A stretch of DNA of 64,000 nt from Paenibacillus sp. BIC5C1 (GTDB lineage: Bacteria; Bacillota; Bacilli; Paenibacillales; Paenibacillaceae), in contig NZ_CP135922.1 in the NCBI RefSeq assembly GCF_032399705.1, positions 3,038,001 to 3,102,000 of the forward strand. The letters run 5' to 3'. This document shows, piece by piece, positions 46,085 to 54,978 of this stretch. A program made the translations under genes and the position numbers. The notes under the pieces were generated by a model. The model did no database searches. It saw only the letters and a list, made by a program, of their open reading frames with translations, and was not told where the DNA came from. Positions within the stretch are counted from its first letter, which is position 1, and each line of letters starts with the position of its first letter.

Positions 46085-47077
46085 GTGAGTAAATTAGCCG
46101 TAGAGACGTCGTCAACCGGTAAAAAGCCTATAAGACCGGGGGGAAGGAAGCCAATCGGACAAAGAGTAAAAGAGTTCGTCATCGATTATCGTAGACAATG
46201 GGAAATTCAATCGATGATAATACCCGGCATCATTTTTATGATTATTTTTTGTTACATTCCAATATACGGATTGACGATTGCATTCAAAAATTACACCGTC
46301 ATTGACACGCTGTCTAGCGCGCCATGGGTTGGTTTGGAAAATTTCAGAATCATTATGTCAGACAAATACTTCTGGGATGCCGTAGTGAACACGCTGGGAA
46401 TCAGCTTTTTGAAATTGGGTATCGGATTCGTTATTCCCATTATCCTGGCGATCATGATCTATGAATTAAACAGCGGACGTTTCAAGAAGTTTGTGCAAAC
46501 GATTTCATACCTGCCTCACTTTCTATCCTGGATCGTATTGGGCGGTATGCTTATCACTTGGTTCTCAACAACGGGATTGTTTAATCAATTGTTACTCAGT
46601 CTTGGACTGATCTCACAACCACAAAACATTTTGCTGGATGCAGGCAAGTATTGGTGGATTGCAGTCTTATCCGATATTTGGAAAGAGGCCGGCTGGGGAA
46701 CGATTCTGTATTTGGCGATTATGTCGAAGATTGATCCTACGTATTACGAGGCTGCCAAAATTGATGGGGCAAGCCGTCTCAGACAAATTTGGAATATCAC
46801 ATTACCCAACATGAAATCGATCATTAGCCTTAATCTGATTCTAACTGTAAGCGGTTTACTTGGTTCCAATCTGGACCAGACGTTGGTGCTGATGAACTCG
46901 CAAAACCGTGATAAGGCAGAAGTTATCAATTCGTATGTATATCGTATGGGGATGTCACAGGGTGACTTTTCGTATGCTACCGCGGTTGGTCTGGGCGTCT
47001 CGATCGTGTCCGTTATTCTGTTGGTCACCGCGAACAAAATTACAAGCAAATTAAACGATAATCAATCTGTGCTGTAG
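46085..47077 (+). CDS. sugar ABC importer permease, LplB-type (third importer)
   Basis: A 330-residue membrane subunit with a longer-than-usual basic cytoplasmic N-terminus (about 50 residues). Core starts PGIIFMIIFCYIPIYGLTIAFKNY; EAA loop EAAKIDGASRLRQIWNITLPNM. GTG at 46085 with GGAGGGGAGC. First gene of the LacI-controlled operon. Confidence 0.92.
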   Translation: MSKLAVETSSTGKKPIRPGGRKPIGQRVKEFVIDYRRQWEIQSMIIPGIIFMIIFCYIPIYGLTIAFKNYTVIDTLSSAPWVGLENFRIIMSDKYFWDAVVNTLGISFLKLGIGFVIPIILAIMIYELNSGRFKKFVQTISYLPHFLSWIVLGGMLITWFSTTGLFNQLLLSLGLISQPQNILLDAGKYWWIAVLSDIWKEAGWGTILYLAIMSKIDPTYYEAAKIDGASRLRQIWNITLPNMKSIISLNLILTVSGLLGSNLDQTLVLMNSQNRDKAEVINSYVYRMGMSQGDFSYATAVGLGVSIVSVILLVTANKITSKLNDNQSVL

Positions 47078-47092
47078 AAGGAGGCATCCCGT

Positions 47093-47980
47093 GTGAATGG
47101 AAAGGTGGCTAAAGAAGATCTCGATAGTCGGATCTTTGATACCTTAAATATTATTTTGCTCGTTATTTGTACTGTCATTATTGTGGTTCCGCTCTGGAAT
47201 GTCATTATCTCTTCTTTTAGCTCAGGCAAGGCTTTGGCGGAAGGCGGGTTCATCTTCTGGTCACCGGAGTTCTCGCTGGAGAATTATAGAGCTGTATTCA
47301 ACGATTCAAGCATCTGGCAAGCGTTCTTCATCTCCGTATCCAAAACAACAATCGGAGTTGTTACACACGTGTTCTTCTGTGCCATGGTCGGTTATGGTCT
47401 GAGCAAAAAGTACATACGTGGCCGTAAGCTTTACGTAGCCATGGGGGTTATCACGATGTTCTTCTCTGGCGGGATGATCCCAACGTACCTGTTGATCAAA
47501 TCACTTGGCCTGCTCAACAGCTTCTGGGTGTACATTATTCCGGCATTGTTCAGCTTCTATGATGTTGTCATTCTGATGAATTTCTTCCGGAATGTACCGG
47601 ATTCCCTGGAGGAGTCGGCCAAAATTGATGGCGCAGGAGACTGGCATATTTTCCTGAAAATTTTCATCCCGCTGTCCATGCCTGCGATGGCAACCATCGC
47701 ACTGTTCAATGGGGTAGGGCAATGGAATGACTTTATGACAACCAAGTTGTACATTACCGATCAGTCTCTATATCCATTGCAAATGATGTTATACGAGATT
47801 ATCGTTCAGTCCCAAACGCAATCGATGCAAAATATCGGTGGGTCAGCTGTTATCGAAACAACGACCAAAGGCGTTCAACTTGCCACGATTGTTATTACCA
47901 CATTACCTATCGTACTAATCTATCCCATACTTCAAAGATACTTTATCTCGGGTATGATGCTTGGTGCAGTCAAGGAGTAA
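47093..47980 (+). CDS. sugar ABC importer permease, LplC-type (third importer)
   Basis: 295 residues; EAA loop EESAKIDGAGDWHIFLKIFIPL and C-terminal YFISGMMLGAVKE. GTG at 47093 after GAAGGAGGCATCCC, 15 bp behind the first permease. Partner of that protein in the same operon. Confidence 0.92.
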   Translation: MNGKVAKEDLDSRIFDTLNIILLVICTVIIVVPLWNVIISSFSSGKALAEGGFIFWSPEFSLENYRAVFNDSSIWQAFFISVSKTTIGVVTHVFFCAMVGYGLSKKYIRGRKLYVAMGVITMFFSGGMIPTYLLIKSLGLLNSFWVYIIPALFSFYDVVILMNFFRNVPDSLEESAKIDGAGDWHIFLKIFIPLSMPAMATIALFNGVGQWNDFMTTKLYITDQSLYPLQMMLYEIIVQSQTQSMQNIGGSAVIETTTKGVQLATIVITTLPIVLIYPILQRYFISGMMLGAVKE

Positions 47981-48056
47981 GAGTAAGAGGAATCTAAGCT
48001 TGTTCGAAAGTTCGTGCTATTCAATATTTCTTACCTAACCATAAGGAGGAAACAAT

Positions 48057-49700
48057 ATGTTCAAGATGAATAAGGCAGCTGGCAAAAAAGGAGTTAAACT
48101 GTGCGCGGCATTGCTGACAGCGGTGATCATGATTACAGGCTGCAGTGGTGGATCAGGGGGTTCGAGCGAAGGGAACTGGGTTTCCATTGAAGATCGCTAT
48201 ACAGTCGATCCGGAAAAACCAGCTTGGCAGCTGGATAAAAAGGAAGAAGCAACAGATCTAACTTGGTATGTTAATGCCGACTGGTGGAACACGGATTTCG
48301 GCAAAGACATTGTAACCAAGAAGATTAAGGAAGATCTGAACATCAATATCAAATTCATTACAGGTGACGACACGAAGTTAAATACTTTCTTTGCCGGTGG
48401 AGATATGCCTGACCTGCTGACCGTGTTTGATTCCAACTCTCCTGTGGTGCAAAAAGCCGCAACTTGGGCTATGCCGCTGAACGATCTTGCAGAGAAATAT
48501 GATCCATATTTCAATAAAGTTGCGGCTGCCGATACCCTGAACTGGTTCCAGCTAGCTGATGGCAAGACGTACGGCTATCCAAACTACTCCAATACGCAAG
48601 CCGATTATGATAGCGGCAACATACCTGCCAAAACGGCATTTATCATCCGTAAAGATGTGTATGAAGCTTTGGGGAGTCCAGTTATGGGAACGCCAGAGGA
48701 ATTTGAAAATGTGATGAAACAGATCAAGGAAAAGTTCCCAACGCTGATTCCATTTGGTTTTAACTCGATTGGGGAAGGAACTGGTTCACTCGGAGATACG
48801 CTGCAAGACTTCATCGGCGTACCGCTTGAAACTGAAAATGGAGAATTCTATGATCGCAATCAGGATGAAGATTATCTTACATGGCTGAAGACTCTAAATA
48901 AAGTATACAGAGACGGAAATATCAGTGATGACAGCTTTGCTGATGATGGTACGGCCTTTGAGGAAAAAGTGAAATCCGGAAAATATGCGACGATGCTGTT
49001 AGATGGTACTCCACAACAGGGAGGAAATCTGCAAATTTATCTGAGTGCCAATGAAGGCAAAGAGTATGTTGCCGTTGATGGACCGCAAAGTACCAAAGGG
49101 AATGCAGCAACACTCAATCAATCCGGTATTACAGGCTGGATGATCAACTTCATCTCCAAGGATGCCAAAGATCCAGCCAAAGCGATTCAAATCTTTACGT
49201 ACCTGCTGAGTGAAGAAGGTCAGCTTCTGATGAACTATGGTATTGAAGGCGAGACGTATAAAAAGAATGCAGATGGTACGGTTGAGCTGCTGCCGGCTGT
49301 GAAAGACCTGCAACTGCACAATGCGGACAAATTCAAGAAGGAATACCGGTTGGGTGAATTCATGTTCTTTGGCCATGACCGTCACAAAGCACTGAGTGCG
49401 GATGCTTTCCCGGAAGCGATTAAACAAATGCAAGAGTGGGGCAAAGGAAAACTGAAACCACACTTCATTCTGGAGAATATTAGTCCGGATCAAGGAACAC
49501 CTGAAGCACGTGCGTTGTCAGCAATCAACGCCAAGTGGAATTCAACACTGGTAAGCATGGTACGTGCCAAAGATGATGCCTCTTTTGACAATGCGCTCGC
49601 AGCTTACAAGTCATTTTTAGGTGAAAACCGTTGGGATGACATCCTGAAGGTACGTAGTGAGAAAATGAAACAAAACAAAGAGAAATTGGGTATCCAATAA
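48057..49700 (+). CDS. lipoprotein sugar-binding protein (third importer)
   Basis: 547 residues; signal peptide with lipobox MITGCSG, Cys29 lipidated. Family segments TFFAGGDMPDLLTV and the Trp-rich TWYVNADWWNTDF are visible. ATG 48057 with AAGGAGGAAACAAT. Presumably binds beta-linked gluco-oligosaccharides, since the next gene is a GH30 enzyme; inference only. Confidence 0.9.
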   Translation: MFKMNKAAGKKGVKLCAALLTAVIMITGCSGGSGGSSEGNWVSIEDRYTVDPEKPAWQLDKKEEATDLTWYVNADWWNTDFGKDIVTKKIKEDLNINIKFITGDDTKLNTFFAGGDMPDLLTVFDSNSPVVQKAATWAMPLNDLAEKYDPYFNKVAAADTLNWFQLADGKTYGYPNYSNTQADYDSGNIPAKTAFIIRKDVYEALGSPVMGTPEEFENVMKQIKEKFPTLIPFGFNSIGEGTGSLGDTLQDFIGVPLETENGEFYDRNQDEDYLTWLKTLNKVYRDGNISDDSFADDGTAFEEKVKSGKYATMLLDGTPQQGGNLQIYLSANEGKEYVAVDGPQSTKGNAATLNQSGITGWMINFISKDAKDPAKAIQIFTYLLSEEGQLLMNYGIEGETYKKNADGTVELLPAVKDLQLHNADKFKKEYRLGEFMFFGHDRHKALSADAFPEAIKQMQEWGKGKLKPHFILENISPDQGTPEARALSAINAKWNSTLVSMVRAKDDASFDNALAAYKSFLGENRWDDILKVRSEKMKQNKEKLGIQ

Positions 49701-49722
49701 GAGGAATGTGGAGGGAAAACAT

Positions 49723-51072
49723 ATGACGAAATTCAAAATGTACAAATCCACGGGAGAAGATGCATTGTTTGTATCCGTGTCCCAGGATCAATTGAAATCT
49801 CAGGACTCCGGCAAGGAGACAACGACTGTTCTTCTGGATGATCAGCAGACGTATCAGGAAATGGATGGTTTTGGAGCTTCTTTTACCGATTCTTCTGCCT
49901 ATCTAATCAACCAGATACTAAGCGAAGAGCAGAGAGCTGAAGTCATGACCCGGTTGTTCCATCCCGAGGAAGGCATCGGATTGTCGGTCATTCGCAATCC
50001 GATGGGAGCTTCAGACTATGCCAGAACGGTATACAGCTATAATGATCTGCCAGAAAATCAAACGGACCCGGAATGTTCCGGGTTCAGCATTGCACACGAT
50101 GAAGCAGATGTTATTCCTTTGACTCAGAAGGCTTTGGAGCTGAATCCTCAATTGAAGCTGTTCGCTTCTCCTTGGAGCGCGCCCGGCTGGATGAAAACAA
50201 GTGGCTCCATGATTACAGGACAATTGAAAAATGAGTGGTATCCGGCATATGCGGAATATTTTGTGAAATATATTCAAGCCTACGCATCCCATGGATTGCC
50301 TATCCATGCAGTAACACCACAGAATGAGGCGCTTTATGAACCAGGTCATTATCCCGGCATGTTGATGCCAGCTGAAGCGCAAGCGAACTTTATCAAAAAT
50401 CATCTCAAGCCGGCTTTCGTCAGAAATGACATTCAGTCCAAAATCCTTTGTTATGATCACAACTGGGATCGTCCGGATTATCCGCTGACAGTGCTTAATG
50501 AGGCGGCAGAAGAGGTAGATGGAGTCGCTTGGCATTGGTATGGGGGCGATGCCTCGGCACAAACAAAGGTATATGAAGCCTTTGCCGATAAAGAGGTACA
50601 TTTCACCGAAGGATCAGGAGGAGAATGGATCCCTCCATTCGAACAGGCTTTCTCCAATGTCATCAGAACAGGGATTGAGATTCTTCGCAATTACAGCAAA
50701 TCTTTTGTGCTCTGGAATATGGCACTGGATGAGAACAACGGTCCTACCGTTCCTGGCTTCGGGAAAAGTACGTGCCGCGGCATTGTAAAGGTTAACCAAC
50801 AGACGAAAGAACTTACTTATACACTGGACTATTATGCTCTTGCTCATTTCAGTGCATTGATTCGTCCCAAAGCGGTACGTATCGATTCGTCCTCCAATGA
50901 GGCAGCCATTCGTTCCGTAGCCTTCAAAAATACGGATGGTTCGATTGCTCTCGTGCTTTTCAATGACGGGGAAGAAACAGGAAATGTGCAGGTTCAGCTA
51001 AGAGAAGAAGAACTGTTAAGTTTCCAACTCGAATCCAAAAGTGCTTTGTCCATATTGATTAACCAAGATTAA
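49723..51072 (+). CDS. GH30 family beta-glucosidase/glucanase, cytoplasmic
   Basis: About 449 residues. The GH30 barrel carries acid/base Glu202 in VTPQNEALYEPG and nucleophile Glu296 in VHFTEGSGGEW, with the opening MDGFGASFTDSSAYL and a C-terminal beta-domain (SIALVLFNDGEETGNVQV). No signal peptide, so it works on imported sugars. The frame opens at 49708, but GGAGGG precedes ATG 49723. Last gene of the LacI-ABC operon. Glucosylceramidase is the usual database name, yet beta-1,6- or other beta-gluco-oligosaccharides are a likelier substrate here. Confidence 0.9.
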   Translation: MTKFKMYKSTGEDALFVSVSQDQLKSQDSGKETTTVLLDDQQTYQEMDGFGASFTDSSAYLINQILSEEQRAEVMTRLFHPEEGIGLSVIRNPMGASDYARTVYSYNDLPENQTDPECSGFSIAHDEADVIPLTQKALELNPQLKLFASPWSAPGWMKTSGSMITGQLKNEWYPAYAEYFVKYIQAYASHGLPIHAVTPQNEALYEPGHYPGMLMPAEAQANFIKNHLKPAFVRNDIQSKILCYDHNWDRPDYPLTVLNEAAEEVDGVAWHWYGGDASAQTKVYEAFADKEVHFTEGSGGEWIPPFEQAFSNVIRTGIEILRNYSKSFVLWNMALDENNGPTVPGFGKSTCRGIVKVNQQTKELTYTLDYYALAHFSALIRPKAVRIDSSSNEAAIRSVAFKNTDGSIALVLFNDGEETGNVQVQLREEELLSFQLESKSALSILINQD

Positions 51073-51090
51073 TAATGTTGTAATGAAAGA

Positions 51091-51133
51091 AAAGGCGATA
51101 CTCAGAGAATTAACTCAGAGTATCGCCTTTTAA
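51091..51133. terminator. terminator after GH30 gene
   Basis: AAAGGCGATACTC and GAGTATCGCCTTT form a 13-bp stem around a loop of about 14 bases; A-run before and T-run after, between convergent genes. Confidence 0.85.
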
Positions 51134-51149
51134 TATTGCATCCAGTGAT

Positions 51150-51548
51150 CTATACTCTTTGGATTGCTAGATTTGGTGTTCCTCCACTCTCATCAATAAA
51201 TAAAACATACTTATTTCCGTTGGTGCCTGTTAACACTAGCCCCGGTTGATTCAGAACACCGGGATTATAATATAACAATTGCTGGACGAGTGGCAAGGCA
51301 ACTGGATGAGTCGGCTGATTCATGGCCATTAACTGCGTCGTTGCTTTTACACTGTCGCCCGCCTCGATAACCCCACCGACACCTAGGTTATTGGTAATGG
51401 AGGAGCTATCGTTAATCTGCAAGCTGCCAGCAACCGTCTGGTCTCCGTTCACTTGCAGGTCCAATCCAATCGTTTCATTACCGTTTACCTGCAAATCCTG
51501 ATTAATGGTCTGGTTTCCTGTGACAAGAATGCTATCGAATGTTGGCAA
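51150..51548 (-). CDS. repeat-containing hypothetical surface-like protein
   Basis: Unrecognised 132-residue protein. The N-terminal third holds three to four imperfect repeats of about 12 residues on the pattern TINQDLQVNGNE / TIGLDLQVNGDQ / TVAGSLQINDSS, rich in Asn, Gln, Thr and Gly, as in beta-solenoid or tail/spore-coat proteins. The rest ends in GNKYVLFIDESGGTPNLAI. No signal peptide. Divergent by about 200 bp from two glycosyltransferase genes, which makes it a possible substrate of theirs. Confidence 0.65.
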   Translation of the reverse strand: MPTFDSILVTGNQTINQDLQVNGNETIGLDLQVNGDQTVAGSLQINDSSSITNNLGVGGVIEAGDSVKATTQLMAMNQPTHPVALPLVQQLLYYNPGVLNQPGLVLTGTNGNKYVLFIDESGGTPNLAIQRV

Positions 51549-51746
51549 TCATATCAACTCCTATCTGGTTTAATATATTTTATGAGGACAAGAACCGTAT
51601 GGACACGGGGTTGTGGCACATTTAAAGACACGGGTGAAGCCCATCTTTGAGTAGTTAAACACCTAAAAATCAGTCGATAGAAACCTAGCCAAAGACAGAT
51701 GCATATTGTAGGCAAAGAGAGTCAATCCGTATCGTGATTGGAGGGT

Positions 51747-52871
51747 ATGATCATCAAAAAAAGGAGGAGTACGCCAACTAAGTCCCAAAAGAATCGGCGC
51801 ACTGTCCAGCATCCCAATCAGGTGTATCTTAGAAAAATAAACGCAACATTGAACCGTAAACTCAAATCAATCCAGCATCATCTGGTTGTACAGCAATCGG
51901 ATTTGCAGCAGCATCTTATGAAAATAATTCAAGACGGCAAGGAACAGATCGTGGAAAGTAAAGACAGCAGAATAGTATCAGATTTTCCCCGTGTTCAATA
52001 TAAACAGCTGAATGTTCTCCTCATAACTCCTGTTATGGAAAGAGATAGCTCTGCGAATTCTGTTTTGATTGAACAGAGCTTGAGGCATCTGGTTCAATAT
52101 GTCAATGAGATCAAAACGATCCAGCCAGTGGCAGATCACACTTCAGGACAGCAATTGGATTTGATTCTAGTTCTGCATGGAGAAGATGTTCTGTCGAATC
52201 AGAATTTGGAAGCAATGAGCGCTTCCTCTGCCAAAAAGGCAATTTGGTTGACAGATCAGTCGGATCTAAAACAGATGGAATCGATAATCCATTTTTTTGA
52301 TTATGTTTTCACACAGAATTCCGCTCACACTCCATCTATGGGAAATGTCTCATGTCATGAACTTCCTTTCCCACCGAATCCCACAGTGTTCTGTCCGCAG
52401 GTGGTGGGAAGAGAATACGAGTCAGATGTCTATATCATTGGGGATGCACATCCTGGCAGTTGCCTGTTTGCTCTTGCCACTCATGCGTGGTTATCAGATA
52501 AAAAAGTGCGTGTTGAGGGAAAGGGATGGGAGGGTTTCGGTGCATTTGTACCCGTGCAACCTCATGAGCTTCGGGAAAAGTTGTACAACGGCAGCAAACT
52601 TGTTGTTCAGGACAACTCATCCGCGAGACGTATCATGGAAGTAGCGGCATGTGGTACATTTCAACTCATTTCGGCTTCATCTAACGCTCCTGCGAACACG
52701 GATGCTTTCCAACGCTATGCAACTTTTGAAGAACTTGTACAGAAGCTTGGACAATATTGGGACCATGTGGAACAACGAAGATTGGCTGCTTCCCAGGCAC
52801 TTTCTTATATGAAATACAATCAATCCTATCTTCATAAAAGTTTGCAACTTATGGATATTATTTTCCAATGA
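51747..52871 (+). CDS. CgeB-like glycosyltransferase family protein
   Basis: About 374 residues: basic N-terminus (IIKKRRSTPTKSQKNRR), a helical stretch, then two Rossmann-like halves (LNVLLITPVMERDSSANSVLIEQSL, DVYIIGDAHPGS) ending with the GT-B segment NGSKLVVQDNSSARRIMEVAACGTFQLI. The last part matches the CgeB/Glyco_trans_1_2 family, linked in Bacillus to spore-surface glycosylation. Start uncertain: GGAGG lies only two bases from ATG 51747. Overlaps nothing and precedes a WbsX-like gene by 28 bp, so an operon. Confidence 0.7.
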   Translation: MIIKKRRSTPTKSQKNRRTVQHPNQVYLRKINATLNRKLKSIQHHLVVQQSDLQQHLMKIIQDGKEQIVESKDSRIVSDFPRVQYKQLNVLLITPVMERDSSANSVLIEQSLRHLVQYVNEIKTIQPVADHTSGQQLDLILVLHGEDVLSNQNLEAMSASSAKKAIWLTDQSDLKQMESIIHFFDYVFTQNSAHTPSMGNVSCHELPFPPNPTVFCPQVVGREYESDVYIIGDAHPGSCLFALATHAWLSDKKVRVEGKGWEGFGAFVPVQPHELREKLYNGSKLVVQDNSSARRIMEVAACGTFQLISASSNAPANTDAFQRYATFEELVQKLGQYWDHVEQRRLAASQALSYMKYNQSYLHKSLQLMDIIFQ

Positions 52872-52899
52872 ATACGTCTGTTAATTGGAGGAGTCCTGC

Positions 52900-53970
52900 T
52901 TGAAGCTTATTGCGTTACATTTGCCCCAATTTCATCGAATTGCGGAGAATGACAAGTGGTGGGGAGACGGATTTACAGAATGGACGAATGTAAAAAAAAC
53001 AATCCCTCTTTATCCAGGCCATCTGCAGCCAAGGAAGCCATTGTATCAAAACTACTATGACTTAACAGATCCCAAGGTGCGCAAATGGCAGGCCGAAACA
53101 GCCAAAAACTATGGAATATACGGCTTCTGTTATTATCATTACTGGTTTAAGGGCAAACGATTGCTTGAAAAACCGTTTGATGAGATTTTGGACAGTGGAG
53201 AACCGGATTTCCCTTTTTGTTTGTCATGGGCCAACGAAACCTGGACACGTAAATGGGACGGACGCGAAGAGGATATTCTTATTTCGCAAGACTACGGGGA
53301 TGAGACTGATTGGAAAGAACACTTCGATTATCTGGTCAGAGCGTTTAAGGACAAACGATACATTTGTGTAGGGGGAAAACCGTTATTCTTGATCTATCGG
53401 CCTGCAAACATACCCCGATGTCAGGAAATGATCCATTATTGGCGCAGGCTTGCGATAGAACACGGGTTGGAGGGTATCCATTTTGTGCAGACAATAGGTG
53501 GTTTTCCTACCTTTAATTCTCCTGTCTTTGATGCGAGCATGGAATTTGAGCCCCACTATACGTTTGCGCATGGTCAAATGAATGGAATCTGGATTGAACT
53601 GGACATTAAGGGGCAGAAGCACATTGTGGTAAATTACGATAAAGTATGGTCATCCATTCTCGAAAGAACACCTCACCGAAACGGCGAGGTTGTATATCCT
53701 GGTGCATTTGTAAATTGGGACAATACGCCGCGCCGATCGATTGATGGACAGAGTACGGTAGGATCAACACCTGAAAAATTCGGAATGTATTTATCGCGAC
53801 AGATGACGAGAGCAAAGGAATTGAACAGGAGTGGTTTCCTGTTCGTCAACGCATGGAATGAGTGGGCGGAAGGGGCGTACCTTGAACCGGATGACGATTA
53901 TGGGTACGCCTATCTGAGAGAGGTCAAAAGAGTGGTTGAACAAGGAGCGGTCAAGCGCAGCAAGTTATGA
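52900..53970 (+). CDS. WbsX-like glycosyltransferase (GH99-related domain)
   Basis: 356 residues. LIALHLPQFHRIAENDKWWGDGFTEWTNV is the hallmark start of WbsX-type proteins, followed by YGFCYYHYWFKGKRLLEKP and FCLSWANETWTRKWDG, then the late FLFVNAWNEWAEGAYLEPD. Such proteins act in O-antigen and other surface-glycan synthesis; the fold resembles GH99 endomannosidases. TTG start at 52900, seven bases after GGAGGAG. Same operon as the CgeB-like gene. Confidence 0.88.
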   Translation: MKLIALHLPQFHRIAENDKWWGDGFTEWTNVKKTIPLYPGHLQPRKPLYQNYYDLTDPKVRKWQAETAKNYGIYGFCYYHYWFKGKRLLEKPFDEILDSGEPDFPFCLSWANETWTRKWDGREEDILISQDYGDETDWKEHFDYLVRAFKDKRYICVGGKPLFLIYRPANIPRCQEMIHYWRRLAIEHGLEGIHFVQTIGGFPTFNSPVFDASMEFEPHYTFAHGQMNGIWIELDIKGQKHIVVNYDKVWSSILERTPHRNGEVVYPGAFVNWDNTPRRSIDGQSTVGSTPEKFGMYLSRQMTRAKELNRSGFLFVNAWNEWAEGAYLEPDDDYGYAYLREVKRVVEQGAVKRSKL

Positions 53971-53998
53971 CGATGGAGTTCCCTTGTGGAGCTCCGTT

Positions 53999-54862
53999 TC
54001 ATTTGGCTGTGTGCGATCCTATTATCTCTTTCGCTGTTCTTCCTGTGATTTGTTTGCGGTACTCCGTTGGATTAAGACCTGTATGCTTTTTGAATTGCCT
54101 TGAGAAATAATATAAGTCACTAAACCCAAGGTGTCCGGCAATAGCAGTGACTGTTTTTGGCGTACAGGTCAGAAGTTCTTTTGCCTTATCCATTTTTTTG
54201 CTGGCAATGTAGTGGATGGGTGGAACGCCGATGTGCTGTTTAAAGAAACGAATAAAATAATTGGGATGCATGTAGGCAACCTGAGCCAGATCCCGTACAG
54301 TAATATTTTCTTCAATGTTGGAATCGATATAGGCCAGTACGGCAGATATTTTCTCCATAACAGGCACATTGATATAACTAATCTGTTCCTGATCCAGATG
54401 CATAATGTAATGTGACAACAGCTCTATTAACTTGCTTTTTGCCATCATATGGGCATAGACTTCACCTGATCGTGCGTAATCAAGAATGCTGTTGAATATT
54501 TCCTGTATCAGTTCGGGTCGATCCGATGTACAGAAGTGGGGGAAATTAAGAATTTGAAATAGGTTGATGCCTCCCACTCTCGCACTAAAATGACACCAGT
54601 ATTTGAGAAAAGGACGATCATTGATGGCCGAGTAAGATTGTGTAACCCCCTCAGGCATTAAAAAAAGCTGTCCCGGTGCAGGGTAATACTCCTGATCACC
54701 GATCTTGAGCCAGCCCTCGCCTTCGCAGATTAAATAAAATTTGCTGTAATCGGGTGTGTAATCGAGGTCCCGCCAATCCGTATCGCAGCGATTGAAGTTG
54801 ACCATGAACAATTCAACCTGCAGATTGGATAAGTGGTTTGTAAGCAACTTCGTATGATTCAT
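53999..54862 (-). CDS. AraC family regulator with cupin domain
   Basis: About 287 residues: N-terminal sugar-sensing cupin (about 30-130; LICEGEGWLKIGDQEYYPAPGQLFLMPEG) and C-terminal AraC domain with motifs VRDLAQVAYMHPNYFIRFFKQHIG and IAGHLGFSDLYYFSRQFKKHTG. The frame runs to 54919, but GGGAGTTGAGGATA stands before the ATG at 54862 and that protein matches the usual length. Divergent from the GH29 gene about 115 bp away, which is its likely target. Confidence 0.88.
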   Translation of the reverse strand: MNHTKLLTNHLSNLQVELFMVNFNRCDTDWRDLDYTPDYSKFYLICEGEGWLKIGDQEYYPAPGQLFLMPEGVTQSYSAINDRPFLKYWCHFSARVGGINLFQILNFPHFCTSDRPELIQEIFNSILDYARSGEVYAHMMAKSKLIELLSHYIMHLDQEQISYINVPVMEKISAVLAYIDSNIEENITVRDLAQVAYMHPNYFIRFFKQHIGVPPIHYIASKKMDKAKELLTCTPKTVTAIAGHLGFSDLYYFSRQFKKHTGLNPTEYRKQITGRTAKEIIGSHTAK

Positions 54863-54978
54863 TATCCTCAACTCCCGACAAAGGTTAGTATTGTCCATCC
54901 TAAAGTTAACGTTCTGCATGTCTATCCGCTGGTCGTGCCACTACAATACAAGTGGATATGATAACGGAAGGAATGAGA

